Source of the DNA: Kitasatospora sp. NBC_00240
GTDB lineage: Bacteria; Actinomycetota; Actinomycetes; Streptomycetales; Streptomycetaceae
Length of the DNA stretch: 64,000 bases
Direction: 5' to 3'
Assembly (NCBI RefSeq): GCF_026342405.1
Contig: NZ_JAPEMU010000001.1
Coordinates: 4,464,001 to 4,528,000, forward strand
The translations under genes and the position numbers were made by a program. Below are positions 57,291 to 64,000 of this stretch, piece after piece; within the stretch, counting starts at the first letter, position 1; every line of letters begins with the position of its first letter. Under the pieces are notes generated by a model. The model saw only the letters and a program-made list of their open reading frames with translations, ran no database searches and had not been told where the DNA came from.

Positions 57291-58004
57291 TCAGCCGATC
57301 AGCTTGAGCCGGGTGCCGGTGAAGGTCAGCCGCAGGCCGTCGGGCTGCGGCACCGCACTGCCCAGCTTCAACCCGGCCGGCAGGTTGTCCAGCGTGAAGC
57401 TCATCGGACCGATCGCCTGGTTGGTGACCCCGTTCAGCATCGAGGCGACGCCGCTGAGCTGGAATCCGTCCGCCGTGACGGTGCTGCCGTCGCTGTGCAC
57501 GGCGCCCTCGCCGACCGCCATCGGGCCCAGCGAGGCCTTGACCTTGCCCGGCCCGCCGTAGGAGAGCGAGAGCCGGGTGCCGCCGGGAATGACCCTGCTC
57601 GCGCCGGGCACCAGCTTGGAGGCCTCGGGCAGCAGCTTGGAGAGGTCCGCGTAGGTGATCAGGCCGTCGCCGCTGCCCTCGGCCACGGTGGCGTCGGTGA
57701 AGCTGTCGCTCACCGCGACGCCCGACAGCTTCGCCTTGAAGGAGTGCAGGGCGACCTGCTGCCGGCCGTCCCCGACGACGAGGTCCTCCGCCGAGAGCCG
57801 GACGTCGTCCAGCTTCATCGACAGCACCTGGGTGAGGAACGGGAAGCCCTCGATCGACACCTGCGGGCGCTGGCTCAGCCGGCCGCTCTTGACCAGCTGG
57901 TCGGCGGCCTCGTCCTCGGCCACGCCGACGGCGATCCGGTCCGCGCCCACCAGCAGGCCCGAGACCACCACCAGCCCGATCGTCAGCTTCAGCCAGCCAC
58001 GCAT
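57291..58004 (-). CDS. DUF2993 secreted or membrane-anchored protein
   Basis: A 237-residue protein with an N-terminal hydrophobic helix (LKLTIGLVVVSGLLVGADRIAVGVAE) that is a signal anchor. The rest is beta-rich DUF2993 (VSIEGFPFLTQVLSMKLDDVRLSAEDL, GVTNQAIGPMSFTLDNLPAGL). This family resembles LmeA, a mycobacterial phospholipase linked to envelope mannan elongation, but the role in Streptomyces is unknown. It is on the same strand as the upstream membrane-protein/MoaD pair, with a 127-bp gap. Confidence 0.85.
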   Translation of the reverse strand: MRGWLKLTIGLVVVSGLLVGADRIAVGVAEDEAADQLVKSGRLSQRPQVSIEGFPFLTQVLSMKLDDVRLSAEDLVVGDGRQQVALHSFKAKLSGVAVSDSFTDATVAEGSGDGLITYADLSKLLPEASKLVPGASRVIPGGTRLSLSYGGPGKVKASLGPMAVGEGAVHSDGSTVTADGFQLSGVASMLNGVTNQAIGPMSFTLDNLPAGLKLGSAVPQPDGLRLTFTGTRLKLIG

Positions 58005-58131
58005 CGTCGCTCCCCCTCCACCCGCCACGGACCCACGGCCACTCGGACGTACGGCCATACGGACGTACGGCCGGGTGCCATGGTTCCGCACCGGCCCCGG
58101 ACGGGACGCCCCGCCCGGGGCCCCGGGGCGG

Positions 58132-59367
58132 TCACCCCGCGAGCAGCCGGCTGCCGATCCACACCAGCGGCGAGGCCACCGCCAGCGGCAGCGCCACGCC
58201 CGCCGTCATGTGCACGAACCGGGACGGCCAGTCGTACGCGGCCACCCGGCGCCCGACCAGCGCGCCGACACCGGCGAGCGCCCCCAACGCGGCGGGCGCG
58301 CCGACCAGCAGTCCGAAACCGGCGGCGACCAGCAGCCCCAACACCGGCGCTACCACCTTCGGCGCCGGCAGCGGCAGCGCCGCCAGCACGGTCGCCAGCG
58401 CCACGGCGGCCATCGCGGCCGGCACCCACTGCGCGAACAGCAGGGCAGCGCACAGCACCGTCACCACGGTCGCCGACCCGAGCACGGTCAACGCGTAGAA
58501 CCGCTCCGCCGGGTCGGACGGGCGGAACGTCTGCAGCACCAGCACCAGCAGGAAGAACCCGCCGAGCGTGCCGACCACGGCGGCCGCCTTGGCGTCCCCG
58601 TGCGCCAGCAGCACCGCCGCGTCGGCGGTGAAACCGGCCAGCGCCGCCAGCGCGATGCCCTGCCGGGCCGGCCACATGCCGTTCAGCCGGAACCACCCGG
58701 CTGCGGTCAGCACCTGGAGCAGCACCACCGTCAGCGCCAGCGGGACACTGCCCAGCGCTGCACCGCCGGCCAGCAGCGCCGCCACCCCGGCCGTGATCAG
58801 CGCGGGCTGCAGACCCGGCTCGATGATCGGGGACCCGGTCCGCAGCGGCGCCCCGGCTGCGGGCGCCCCGGACTGCGGCGGCACCAGGGGACCCGCCGGC
58901 GGCGCGGCGGGGAACGGGTGCGGCAGCGGCTGCTGGAACGGCTGCCCGGCGTGCTGCAGCACCTGCTGCTGTTGCGGGTACGGCTGCTGCTGCCCGTACA
59001 CATGCTCGACGGCCGGCGGCTGCGGGTACGACGCCTGCGGCGGCTCGGCCGGCCCGGCGTAGGGCTGCTCGTGGGGCTGCCGGTAGGGCTGCTCGTGGGG
59101 CTGCTCGTGGGGCGGGGCGTACTGCTGCTCGTACTGGCCCTGCTCGTACTGGCCCGGCTGGGCGTACGGCTCCGCCTGCTGCTGGTACGGCCCGGGCTGC
59201 TGGTACGGCCCGGGCTGCTGGTACGGCTGCTGGCCGTACTGCTGCTGCGGGTACGCCTGCTGCCCGTACACCTGCTCGGCGGTCGGCGGCTGCTGCTCCG
59301 GCCGGCCCTGCGGGGCCGGCTGCTGCTGGGGGGTGCCGTTGGGGTAGGCCTCGCTCACGCCGCTCAC
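58132..59367 (-). CDS. Gln/Pro/Tyr-rich polytopic membrane protein coupled to MoaD
   Basis: A 411-residue protein with two parts. Residues 1-190 are a cytoplasmic low-complexity region rich in Gln, Pro and Tyr with repeats such as QPGPYQQPGPYQQ and HEQPHEQPYRQPHEQPY. Residues 200-411 hold about seven membrane helices (ALITAGVAALLAGGAALG, LALTVVLLQVLTAAGWF, VVGTLGGFFLLVLVLQTF). Its GTG at 59367 overlaps the MoaD stop as GTGA. I do not recognise the family. Confidence 0.8.
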   Translation of the reverse strand: MSGVSEAYPNGTPQQQPAPQGRPEQQPPTAEQVYGQQAYPQQQYGQQPYQQPGPYQQPGPYQQQAEPYAQPGQYEQGQYEQQYAPPHEQPHEQPYRQPHEQPYAGPAEPPQASYPQPPAVEHVYGQQQPYPQQQQVLQHAGQPFQQPLPHPFPAAPPAGPLVPPQSGAPAAGAPLRTGSPIIEPGLQPALITAGVAALLAGGAALGSVPLALTVVLLQVLTAAGWFRLNGMWPARQGIALAALAGFTADAAVLLAHGDAKAAAVVGTLGGFFLLVLVLQTFRPSDPAERFYALTVLGSATVVTVLCAALLFAQWVPAAMAAVALATVLAALPLPAPKVVAPVLGLLVAAGFGLLVGAPAALGALAGVGALVGRRVAAYDWPSRFVHMTAGVALPLAVASPLVWIGSRLLAG

Positions 59368-59672
59368 CCGCCCGCGAACGGGGGGAGAACCTCGACGGTG
59401 CCGCCCTCGGTCAGGGCGACGGACGCATGGTCGCGGCCGCCCACCGGAGCGCCGTCCACCAGGAAGGAGCTGTGCCCGAGCACCTGGATCAGACGGGGCA
59501 GGTCGGCGTGCCGCTGCCGGACGCCGGCCAGCGCCTCGGCCAGGGTCGCGGCCCGGTAGGGCTCCTCGGCCACCTGGGCCGCCGCCTTCGCGGCCGCCCA
59601 GTAGCGGATCGTCCCGCCGACCGGTGTCCCGGTCGGGACCGGGCCGCTGGCGGGCTCGGTGGTCGCAGCCAT
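59364..59672 (-). CDS. MoaD/ThiS-family ubiquitin-like sulfur carrier
   Basis: A 102-residue ubiquitin-fold protein: TIRYWAAAKAAAQVAEEPYRAATLAEALAGVRQRHADLPRLI, then GGTVEVLPPFAGG with the exposed Gly-Gly end. This matches MoaD, the small subunit of molybdopterin synthase, which carries sulfur as a thiocarboxylate. No moaE or other moa genes are nearby. It is translationally coupled to a membrane protein gene instead. Confidence 0.87.
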   Translation of the reverse strand: MAATTEPASGPVPTGTPVGGTIRYWAAAKAAAQVAEEPYRAATLAEALAGVRQRHADLPRLIQVLGHSSFLVDGAPVGGRDHASVALTEGGTVEVLPPFAGG

Positions 59673-60398
59673 GGCAACCCCTCCTCGTGGTGCTCGAACG
59701 GTTCGGTCGTCCCGGCCCCGGTCCCCGTCGGGGCCGGCCTGTCACCCACCCGAAAGGGTGTACGCGTGCGGTGCGGCCGATGTCCTTTCCATGATGGCCT
59801 GTCCGCCGGCCCGAGCGGCAATCGCCCTGGCCGGCCCCCTCCCGGGCGGGCTCCCGGCTGTGGCCGGAGTCACCCGCCCGTTGCCCGAAGTGGCGGAACA
59901 GGCTCTCCCGGGGCCTCCCGATGCGGGACGTGGTCGGCTATTCTCGTGGCGTAAGGGATCCGGGCAGAGTCGCCCCCGGGTCCTTTTGTGCTTTCAGAAC
60001 GCCAGTACGGACGCGTCTGCGAGTGCCGACGGCCCACCCCCGCCGGACTCGCAGGACCGCCCCGCCGCAGCCGCACAACGATGTGCGAGCCGTCGGACGG
60101 GGCGTCGGAACCGGCACCGGGCCGCCGCCCGGACCGGAACAGACCGGAAGGTTCGCGGGATGAGCAGGGCAGAAACGGAGCATCAGGGGTTGCGGGACTC
60201 CTGGCGCACGCCCCGTAGCGCCGTGCACGCCGGCGAATCCTCCGGATCGACCCTGGCGAACGCTCCCGCTCCCACCCGTCGCCCGGCACCCCCCAACCCG
60301 GGGCGCGCGGCGTACGGAAACCTCCCTGCACATGCGCCATCCGGCTGTGGCGGCAGCCGCAACGCGACCGCGACGACCCGGAAAGGGGACTACCGGGT
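59673..60398. other. Long region upstream of glnR with an attenuator-like hairpin
   Basis: About 725 bp lie between moaD and glnR. An intrinsic terminator-like element at 59956-59987 faces glnR. An 80-codon open frame (60160-60402) with its own GGAAGG overlaps the glnR start, but its third-position GC is low for a gene here. No other gene, tRNA or known riboswitch was recognised. Confidence 0.5.
59956..59987 (+). terminator. Intrinsic terminator/attenuator upstream of glnR
   Basis: GGATCCGGG (59956-59964) pairs with CCCGGGTCC (59975-59983) with one G-U pair, and TTTTGTGCTTT follows. It points toward glnR, 412 bp ahead, with no plus-strand gene before it, so it may cut short the glnR leader or a small RNA. 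Confidence 0.6.
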
Positions 60399-61130
60399 AT
60401 GAGTTCTCTTCTTCTTCTCACCAACGCGCTGCAGCCCTCCGCTGAGGTACTGCCCGCGCTGGGCCTGCTGCTGCACACCGTCCGGGTGGCACCGGCCGAA
60501 GGATCGGCCCTGGTCGACACCCCGAACGCCGACGTCATACTCGTCGACGGCCGACGGGACCTGCCGCAGATCCGCAGCCTCTGCCAGCTGCTGCGCTCCA
60601 CCGGCATCGGCAGCCCGCTCATCCTCGTCGTCACCGAGGGCGGCCTGGCCGCCGTCACCGCCGAGTGGGGCATCGACGACGTCCTGCTCGACACCGCCGG
60701 ACCGGCCGAGGTCGAGGCCCGGCTGCGGCTCGCCATGGGCCGGCTCCAGGTGGTCTCCGACGACAGCCCGATGGAGATCCGCAACGGCGACCTCTCCGTC
60801 GACGAGGCGACCTACTCCGCCAAGCTCAAGGGCCGGGTCCTCGACCTGACCTTCAAGGAGTTCGAGCTCCTCAAGTACCTCGCGCAGCACCCCGGCCGGG
60901 TCTTCACCCGGGCGCAGCTGCTGCAGGAGGTCTGGGGCTACGACTACTTCGGCGGCACCCGGACCGTGGACGTCCACGTCCGGCGCCTGCGCGCCAAGCT
61001 CGGCGTGGAGCACGAGCAGCTGATCGGCACCGTCCGCAACGTCGGCTACCGCTTCGTGGTGCCCGAGAAGCCGGACAAGGGCGAACGCCCCGGCCTGGAG
61101 CAGCGCTCCACGGCCGCGCTGGAGGCCTGA
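60399..61130 (+). CDS. glnR: Global nitrogen regulator GlnR (OmpR family)
   Basis: The 243-residue orphan response regulator starts MSSLLLLTNALQPSAEVLPALGLLLH and keeps D50 in VILVDGRRD but lacks the full acidic pocket, as expected of GlnR, which works without a kinase. The winged-helix domain follows (GRVLDLTFKEFELLKYLAQHPGRVFTRAQLLQEVWGYDYFGGTRTVDVHVRRLRAKLG). It activates glutamine synthetase, ammonium and nitrite genes under nitrogen limitation. GGAAAGGGGA lies upstream of the ATG. The gene ends at a terminator. Confidence 0.98.
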   Translation: MSSLLLLTNALQPSAEVLPALGLLLHTVRVAPAEGSALVDTPNADVILVDGRRDLPQIRSLCQLLRSTGIGSPLILVVTEGGLAAVTAEWGIDDVLLDTAGPAEVEARLRLAMGRLQVVSDDSPMEIRNGDLSVDEATYSAKLKGRVLDLTFKEFELLKYLAQHPGRVFTRAQLLQEVWGYDYFGGTRTVDVHVRRLRAKLGVEHEQLIGTVRNVGYRFVVPEKPDKGERPGLEQRSTAALEA

Positions 61131-61135
61131 CCACG

Positions 61136-61161
61136 AGCCGGGCGGGCCTCCCCGCCCGGCT
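61136..61161 (+). terminator. glnR terminator
   Basis: AGCCGGGCGGG (61136-61146) pairs perfectly with 61151-61161 around CCTC, and TTGTCC follows. It begins 5 bp after the glnR stop. Confidence 0.75.
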
Positions 61162-61252
61162 TGTCCGGAAACCACCGGGGGCCGCGCCGTCGGCCGCGCG
61201 AAGGTACCCGCCGGTAGGCCGCACCCCCCGTGCCTGGGGGACGCCACCCGCG

Positions 61253-61258
61253 TAGACT
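61253..61258 (+). promoter_or_regulatory. -10 box of the lacI-family gene (leaderless start)
   Basis: TAGACT, then CCGCAC, then the GTG at 61265. There is no ribosome binding site. Confidence 0.55.
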
Positions 61259-61264
61259 CCGCAC

Positions 61265-62308
61265 GTGGCCAAAGTGACGCGCGACGATGTAGCCCGACTG
61301 GCTGGGACCTCGACCGCGGTCGTCAGCTACGTCATCAACAACGGGCCGCGCCCTGTCGCGCCCGCGACCAAGGAGAAGGTGCTCGCGGCGATCGAGCAGC
61401 TCGGCTACCGGCCGAACAGCGTCGCCCAGGCGATGGCCTCCCGCCGCACCAACCTGATCGGCATGGTCGTCCCCGACGCCCGCCAGCCGTTCTTCGCCGA
61501 GATGGCGCACGCCGTGGAACGCGCCGCCTCGGACCGCGGCAAGCTCGTGCTGATCGGCAACTCCGACTACGTGGACGACCGCGAGGTGCACTACGTCCGC
61601 GCCTTCCTCGGGATGCGGGTCTCCGGCCTGATCCTGGTCAGCCAGGGCCCCTCGCAGCGCGCCGCCGAGGAGTTCGCCGCCATGGAGGGCGCCAAGGTGG
61701 TGCTGCTGCACCGCCGCCCCGAGGCGATCGACGACGTCGCGGTGGTCACCGACGACGTCGGCGGCGCCGAGCTGGCCGTCCGCCACCTGCTGGAGGTGCA
61801 CCAGGCCCCGTACGTGGCCTGCTTCGGCGGCCCGGTCGAGTCCCCCGCCCCCGGCGACCCGGTCATCGACCACGTCGAGGGCTGGCAGCGGGCGATGGAC
61901 GCGCACGGCCTGCCCACCGCCCAGCACCTGATCGACGCGCCCTTCCACCGCTACGGCGCGTACGAGGTCGCGGTGCGGTTGCTGCGCTCCCCCCAGCGGC
62001 CGCCGGCCATCTTCTGCTCCACCGACGACCAGGCGATCGGCGTCCTGCGGGCCGCCCGCGAGGTCGGCCTGCGGGTCCCCGAGGACCTCGCGGTGGCCGG
62101 CTTCGACGACGTCCCCGAGGCCGCCCTCGCCGACCCGCCGCTGACCACCGTCGCCTCCGACCGCGACGCGATGGCCCGGGCCGCCGTCGAGCTCGTCCTC
62201 GACGACTCGCTGATGGTGCCCGGCTCGGACACCGAGCGGGTCCGCAAGTTCCCCTCCCGCCTGGTCGTTCGCCGCTCGTGCGGCTGCGGAACACCCGAGA
62301 AGGCGTAA
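61265..62308 (+). CDS. LacI-family transcriptional regulator
   Basis: The 347-residue regulator has an N-terminal LacI helix-turn-helix (KVTRDDVARLAGTSTAVVSYVINNGPRPVAPATKEKVLAAIEQLGYRPN) and a periplasmic-binding-like sensor domain (LIGMVVPDARQPFFAEM, CSTDDQAIGVLRAAREVGLRVPEDLAVAGFDDV). The C-terminus has an unusual RRSCGCGTPEKA. No sugar-transport operon is adjacent. It lies between glnR and an HtrA-like protease gene, an order I recall from Streptomyces. Confidence 0.95.
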   Translation: MAKVTRDDVARLAGTSTAVVSYVINNGPRPVAPATKEKVLAAIEQLGYRPNSVAQAMASRRTNLIGMVVPDARQPFFAEMAHAVERAASDRGKLVLIGNSDYVDDREVHYVRAFLGMRVSGLILVSQGPSQRAAEEFAAMEGAKVVLLHRRPEAIDDVAVVTDDVGGAELAVRHLLEVHQAPYVACFGGPVESPAPGDPVIDHVEGWQRAMDAHGLPTAQHLIDAPFHRYGAYEVAVRLLRSPQRPPAIFCSTDDQAIGVLRAAREVGLRVPEDLAVAGFDDVPEAALADPPLTTVASDRDAMARAAVELVLDDSLMVPGSDTERVRKFPSRLVVRRSCGCGTPEKA

Positions 62309-62409
62309 CTTCGTGGCCTGACCAGCCTTTATGAGAAGTCAACGGGCTTCTCTGGCCGTTCTGAGCCGCCTCTCATCAAACCTTCATCCGGCGGGCGGAC
62401 GTTGGTCAC

Positions 62410-63621
62410 ATGAGCGACCAGCAGCGCAGCACCGAGACCGGCGGCACCCCTTCGCACGGCTACGCGGGCTGGACCCCGCCGATGCCCGGGCAGCCGCCCA
62501 TCACGCCCGCCACGGAGAGCACCGCGTACCCCGCGGGCGGCGGGTGGCCCGAGAGCCGGCCGCAGGTCGTCGAGGGCACCGTCGTCTCCCACGGCCACGT
62601 CGAGGACCACTCCGGCGGCGCCTTCGACGGCCCGCCGGCGCCGCCGCCCGGCACCCCCTGGGACGGCACGGCCTCGCCCGGGACACCCCCGCCCTCCGGC
62701 AGCCACGCCCGGCGCGGCCTGCTGCGCGGGCGGCTCGCACTCGTCACCGCCGTCGCGGCCGTCGCCGCCGTCCTCGGCGGAGTCACCGGTGGCGCGATAG
62801 CCGTCGGGGAGCGCACCGGCTCCTCCTCCTCGTCGGCGACCATCGCCAGCCCCGTCTCCGCCCGCACCGACGGCAGCGCCGACGTCGCCGCGATCGCCTC
62901 CGCCGTGTCGCCGAGCGTCGTCCAGATCAGCGTGAAGACCTCCGCCGGCACGGCCACCGGCACCGGCGTCGTCCTCGACACCACCGGCCGGATCCTCACC
63001 AACTACCACGTGATCTCCGGCGCGGCCGGCGGCGGCACCGCCACCGTCACCTTCAAGGACGGCAGCACCGCCACCGCGACCGTCACCGGCACCGACAAGG
63101 CCCTCGACGTCGCCGTGATCACCGCCTCCGGCGCCAAGAACCTCACCCCCGCCACCCTCGGCGACTCCGGCCAGGTCGCCGTCGGCGACTCCGTCGTCGC
63201 CATCGGCAACCCCGAGGGCCTCACCGGCACCGTCACCTCCGGCATCATCAGCGCCGAGAACCGCCAGGTCACCGTCCAGCTCGACGAGGGCTCCACCAGC
63301 GGCAACGGCGGCTTCGGATTCCCCAACCTGCCCGGCACCCGCGGCGGCCAGGGCTCCGGCAGCTCCAGCGGCTCCGGCGGGGACAGCACCACGTACAAGG
63401 CCTTCCAGACCGACGCCGCCCTCAACCCCGGCAACTCCGGCGGACCGCTGATCAACGCGAGCGGCCAGGTCATCGGGATCAACTCCGCGATGTACTCGGC
63501 CGGCGGCGCCGACTCCACCGCCGACTCCAGCAGCGCCGGCAGCGTCGGCCTCGGCTTCGCCATCCCGATCAACGACATCAAGCAGGTGCTGTCCAAGCTG
63601 GAGGCAGGGCAGAACGTCTAG
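62410..63621 (+). CDS. HtrA-like trypsin-family serine protease without PDZ domain
   Basis: A 403-residue protein. About 105 residues of Pro/Gly-rich cytoplasmic tail are followed by one membrane helix (LALVTAVAAVAAVLGGVTGGAIAV). The extracytoplasmic protease domain has a catalytic triad H200 (TNYHVI), D233 (ALDVAVI) and S343 (GNSGGPL). The chain ends soon after FAIPINDIKQVLSKL, so the PDZ domain of DegP/HtrA is missing. It likely handles misfolded exported proteins. A two-component regulator follows. Confidence 0.93.
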   Translation: MSDQQRSTETGGTPSHGYAGWTPPMPGQPPITPATESTAYPAGGGWPESRPQVVEGTVVSHGHVEDHSGGAFDGPPAPPPGTPWDGTASPGTPPPSGSHARRGLLRGRLALVTAVAAVAAVLGGVTGGAIAVGERTGSSSSSATIASPVSARTDGSADVAAIASAVSPSVVQISVKTSAGTATGTGVVLDTTGRILTNYHVISGAAGGGTATVTFKDGSTATATVTGTDKALDVAVITASGAKNLTPATLGDSGQVAVGDSVVAIGNPEGLTGTVTSGIISAENRQVTVQLDEGSTSGNGGFGFPNLPGTRGGQGSGSSSGSGGDSTTYKAFQTDAALNPGNSGGPLINASGQVIGINSAMYSAGGADSTADSSSAGSVGLGFAIPINDIKQVLSKLEAGQNV

Positions 63622-63690
63622 ACGGACAATTGGCCCTACCGGGCACGGCACGGCCCACCAGCCTCTCCAGCACAGCGCCAGCACCCACCA

Positions 63691-63737
63691 AGCCCCACCA
63701 CGACGAGCACCACGACGACGAGCCCCACCACGACGAG
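63691..63737. repeat. 17-bp direct repeat with 30-bp period
   Basis: AGCCCCACCACGACGAG occurs at 63691-63707 and 63721-63737, and the intervening bases repeat CACGACGACG. It is in the 131-bp leader between the protease gene and the response regulator gene. Confidence 0.85.
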
Positions 63738-63752
63738 AAAGGGCCAGCGCCC

Positions 63753-64000
63753 ATGACTCCCCCCGCCGACGACCGCACCGCCGCCGAGGCCGGGTCCGCC
63801 CCCGCCCGCCTCCTCGTGGTCGACGACGAGCCGGCCCTGCGAGACGCGCTGGAGAGCAGCCTCGCCTTCGAGGGCTACGAGGTCTCCACCGCCACCGACG
63901 GCTACGAGGCCCTCGACGCCGTGGAACGCGACAAGCCCGACCTCGTCCTGCTGGACATCATGATGCCGAGGATGGACGGCCTCACCGCCGTCCGCCGGAT
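63753..64000 (+). CDS. Response regulator, receiver domain (C-terminus cut by window edge)
   Basis: The first 82 residues are visible. After a short tail (TPPADDRTAAEAGSAPAR) comes a receiver domain: LLVVDDEPALRDALESSLAFEGYEV with the acidic pair DD, and LVLLDIMMPRMDGL with the phosphorylated Asp. GAGAAAGGG precedes the ATG at 63753. The output domain lies beyond the window; OmpR type is likely. It probably pairs with a sensor kinase gene further right. Confidence 0.92.
   Translation, partial: MTPPADDRTAAEAGSAPARLLVVDDEPALRDALESSLAFEGYEVSTATDGYEALDAVERDKPDLVLLDIMMPRMDGLTAVRR

Overview
The window is chromosomal DNA of a high-GC actinomycete, almost certainly a member of the Streptomycetaceae (Streptomyces, Kitasatospora or a close relative). 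The grounds are very high GC with strong third-position GC bias, many GTG starts, and lineage-typical genes: a stand-alone groEL2 with a CIRCE operator, nagK-nagA behind a DasR-like site, a GAF-PAS-GGDEF diguanylate cyclase, an RsiG-type c-di-GMP-dependent anti-sigma factor, Nur, GlnR, and an XRE/DUF397/RsbW-like ATPase cluster. I see no insertion sequence, prophage, CRISPR array, rRNA, tRNA or specialised-metabolite cluster. This is core chromosome and nearly every gene can be assigned to a family.

Layout. 1-3.8 kb: partial PadR regulator, HD phosphohydrolase, a possible zinc-binding unknown, groEL2 and a cold-shock protein. 4.4-9.8 kb: a CysO-type sulfur carrier with threonine synthase, then the stress-sugar genes gpgS, otsA and otsB. 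9.8-15.6 kb: DUF3263, a cupin, an orphan sugar-binding lipoprotein, a DeoR regulator and nagK-nagA for GlcNAc use. 15.6-23.4 kb: a membrane-anchored carbohydrate-binding protein, a diguanylate cyclase (cdgB-like), flavin reductase, arfB, an unknown, terD and two membrane proteins. 23.6-31.4 kb: a folate locus (folK, folB, folP, folE) interrupted by an NTF2-like gene, an MprF-like lysyltransferase, a membrane esterase and a ferritin-like gene. 31.5-39.5 kb: ftsH, hpt, tilS, a DUF2342 metalloprotease, dacB and ppa.

39.7-47.0 kb is a complete heme-acquisition locus: heme oxygenase, two HtaA heme-binding surface proteins (one with a LAxTG sortase signal) and an HmuTUV ABC importer, with two DmdR1/IdeR-type iron boxes. 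47.1-53.4 kb: dodecin, asparaginase, rsiG, dtd, ygfZ, nur, a nitrobindin-like gene and small membrane or sulfur-relay genes. 53.4-55.5 kb: a divergent XRE/DUF397 versus ATPase/small-protein cluster. 55.5-57.1 kb: rhodanese sseA with DUF1416, preceded by a 26-codon cysteine-rich leader peptide that looks leaderless. 57.3-64 kb: DUF2993, a MoaD-membrane protein pair, glnR, a LacI regulator, an HtrA-like protease and the start of a response regulator cut by the window edge.

Links between genes: the diguanylate cyclase makes the ligand that RsiG-type proteins bind, so both ends of a c-di-GMP to sigma-WhiG control line lie about 30 kb apart. NagK, NagA and possibly the orphan sugar-binding protein share DasR-like sites. 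HtaA, HmuTUV and heme oxygenase make one iron-regulated route from surface heme to free iron. Many genes have a TAnnnT-like -10 box 5-7 nt before the start codon, which indicates leaderless mRNAs and decides two start calls. Most gene ends carry long perfect GC hairpins, a few of them with U-tracts.
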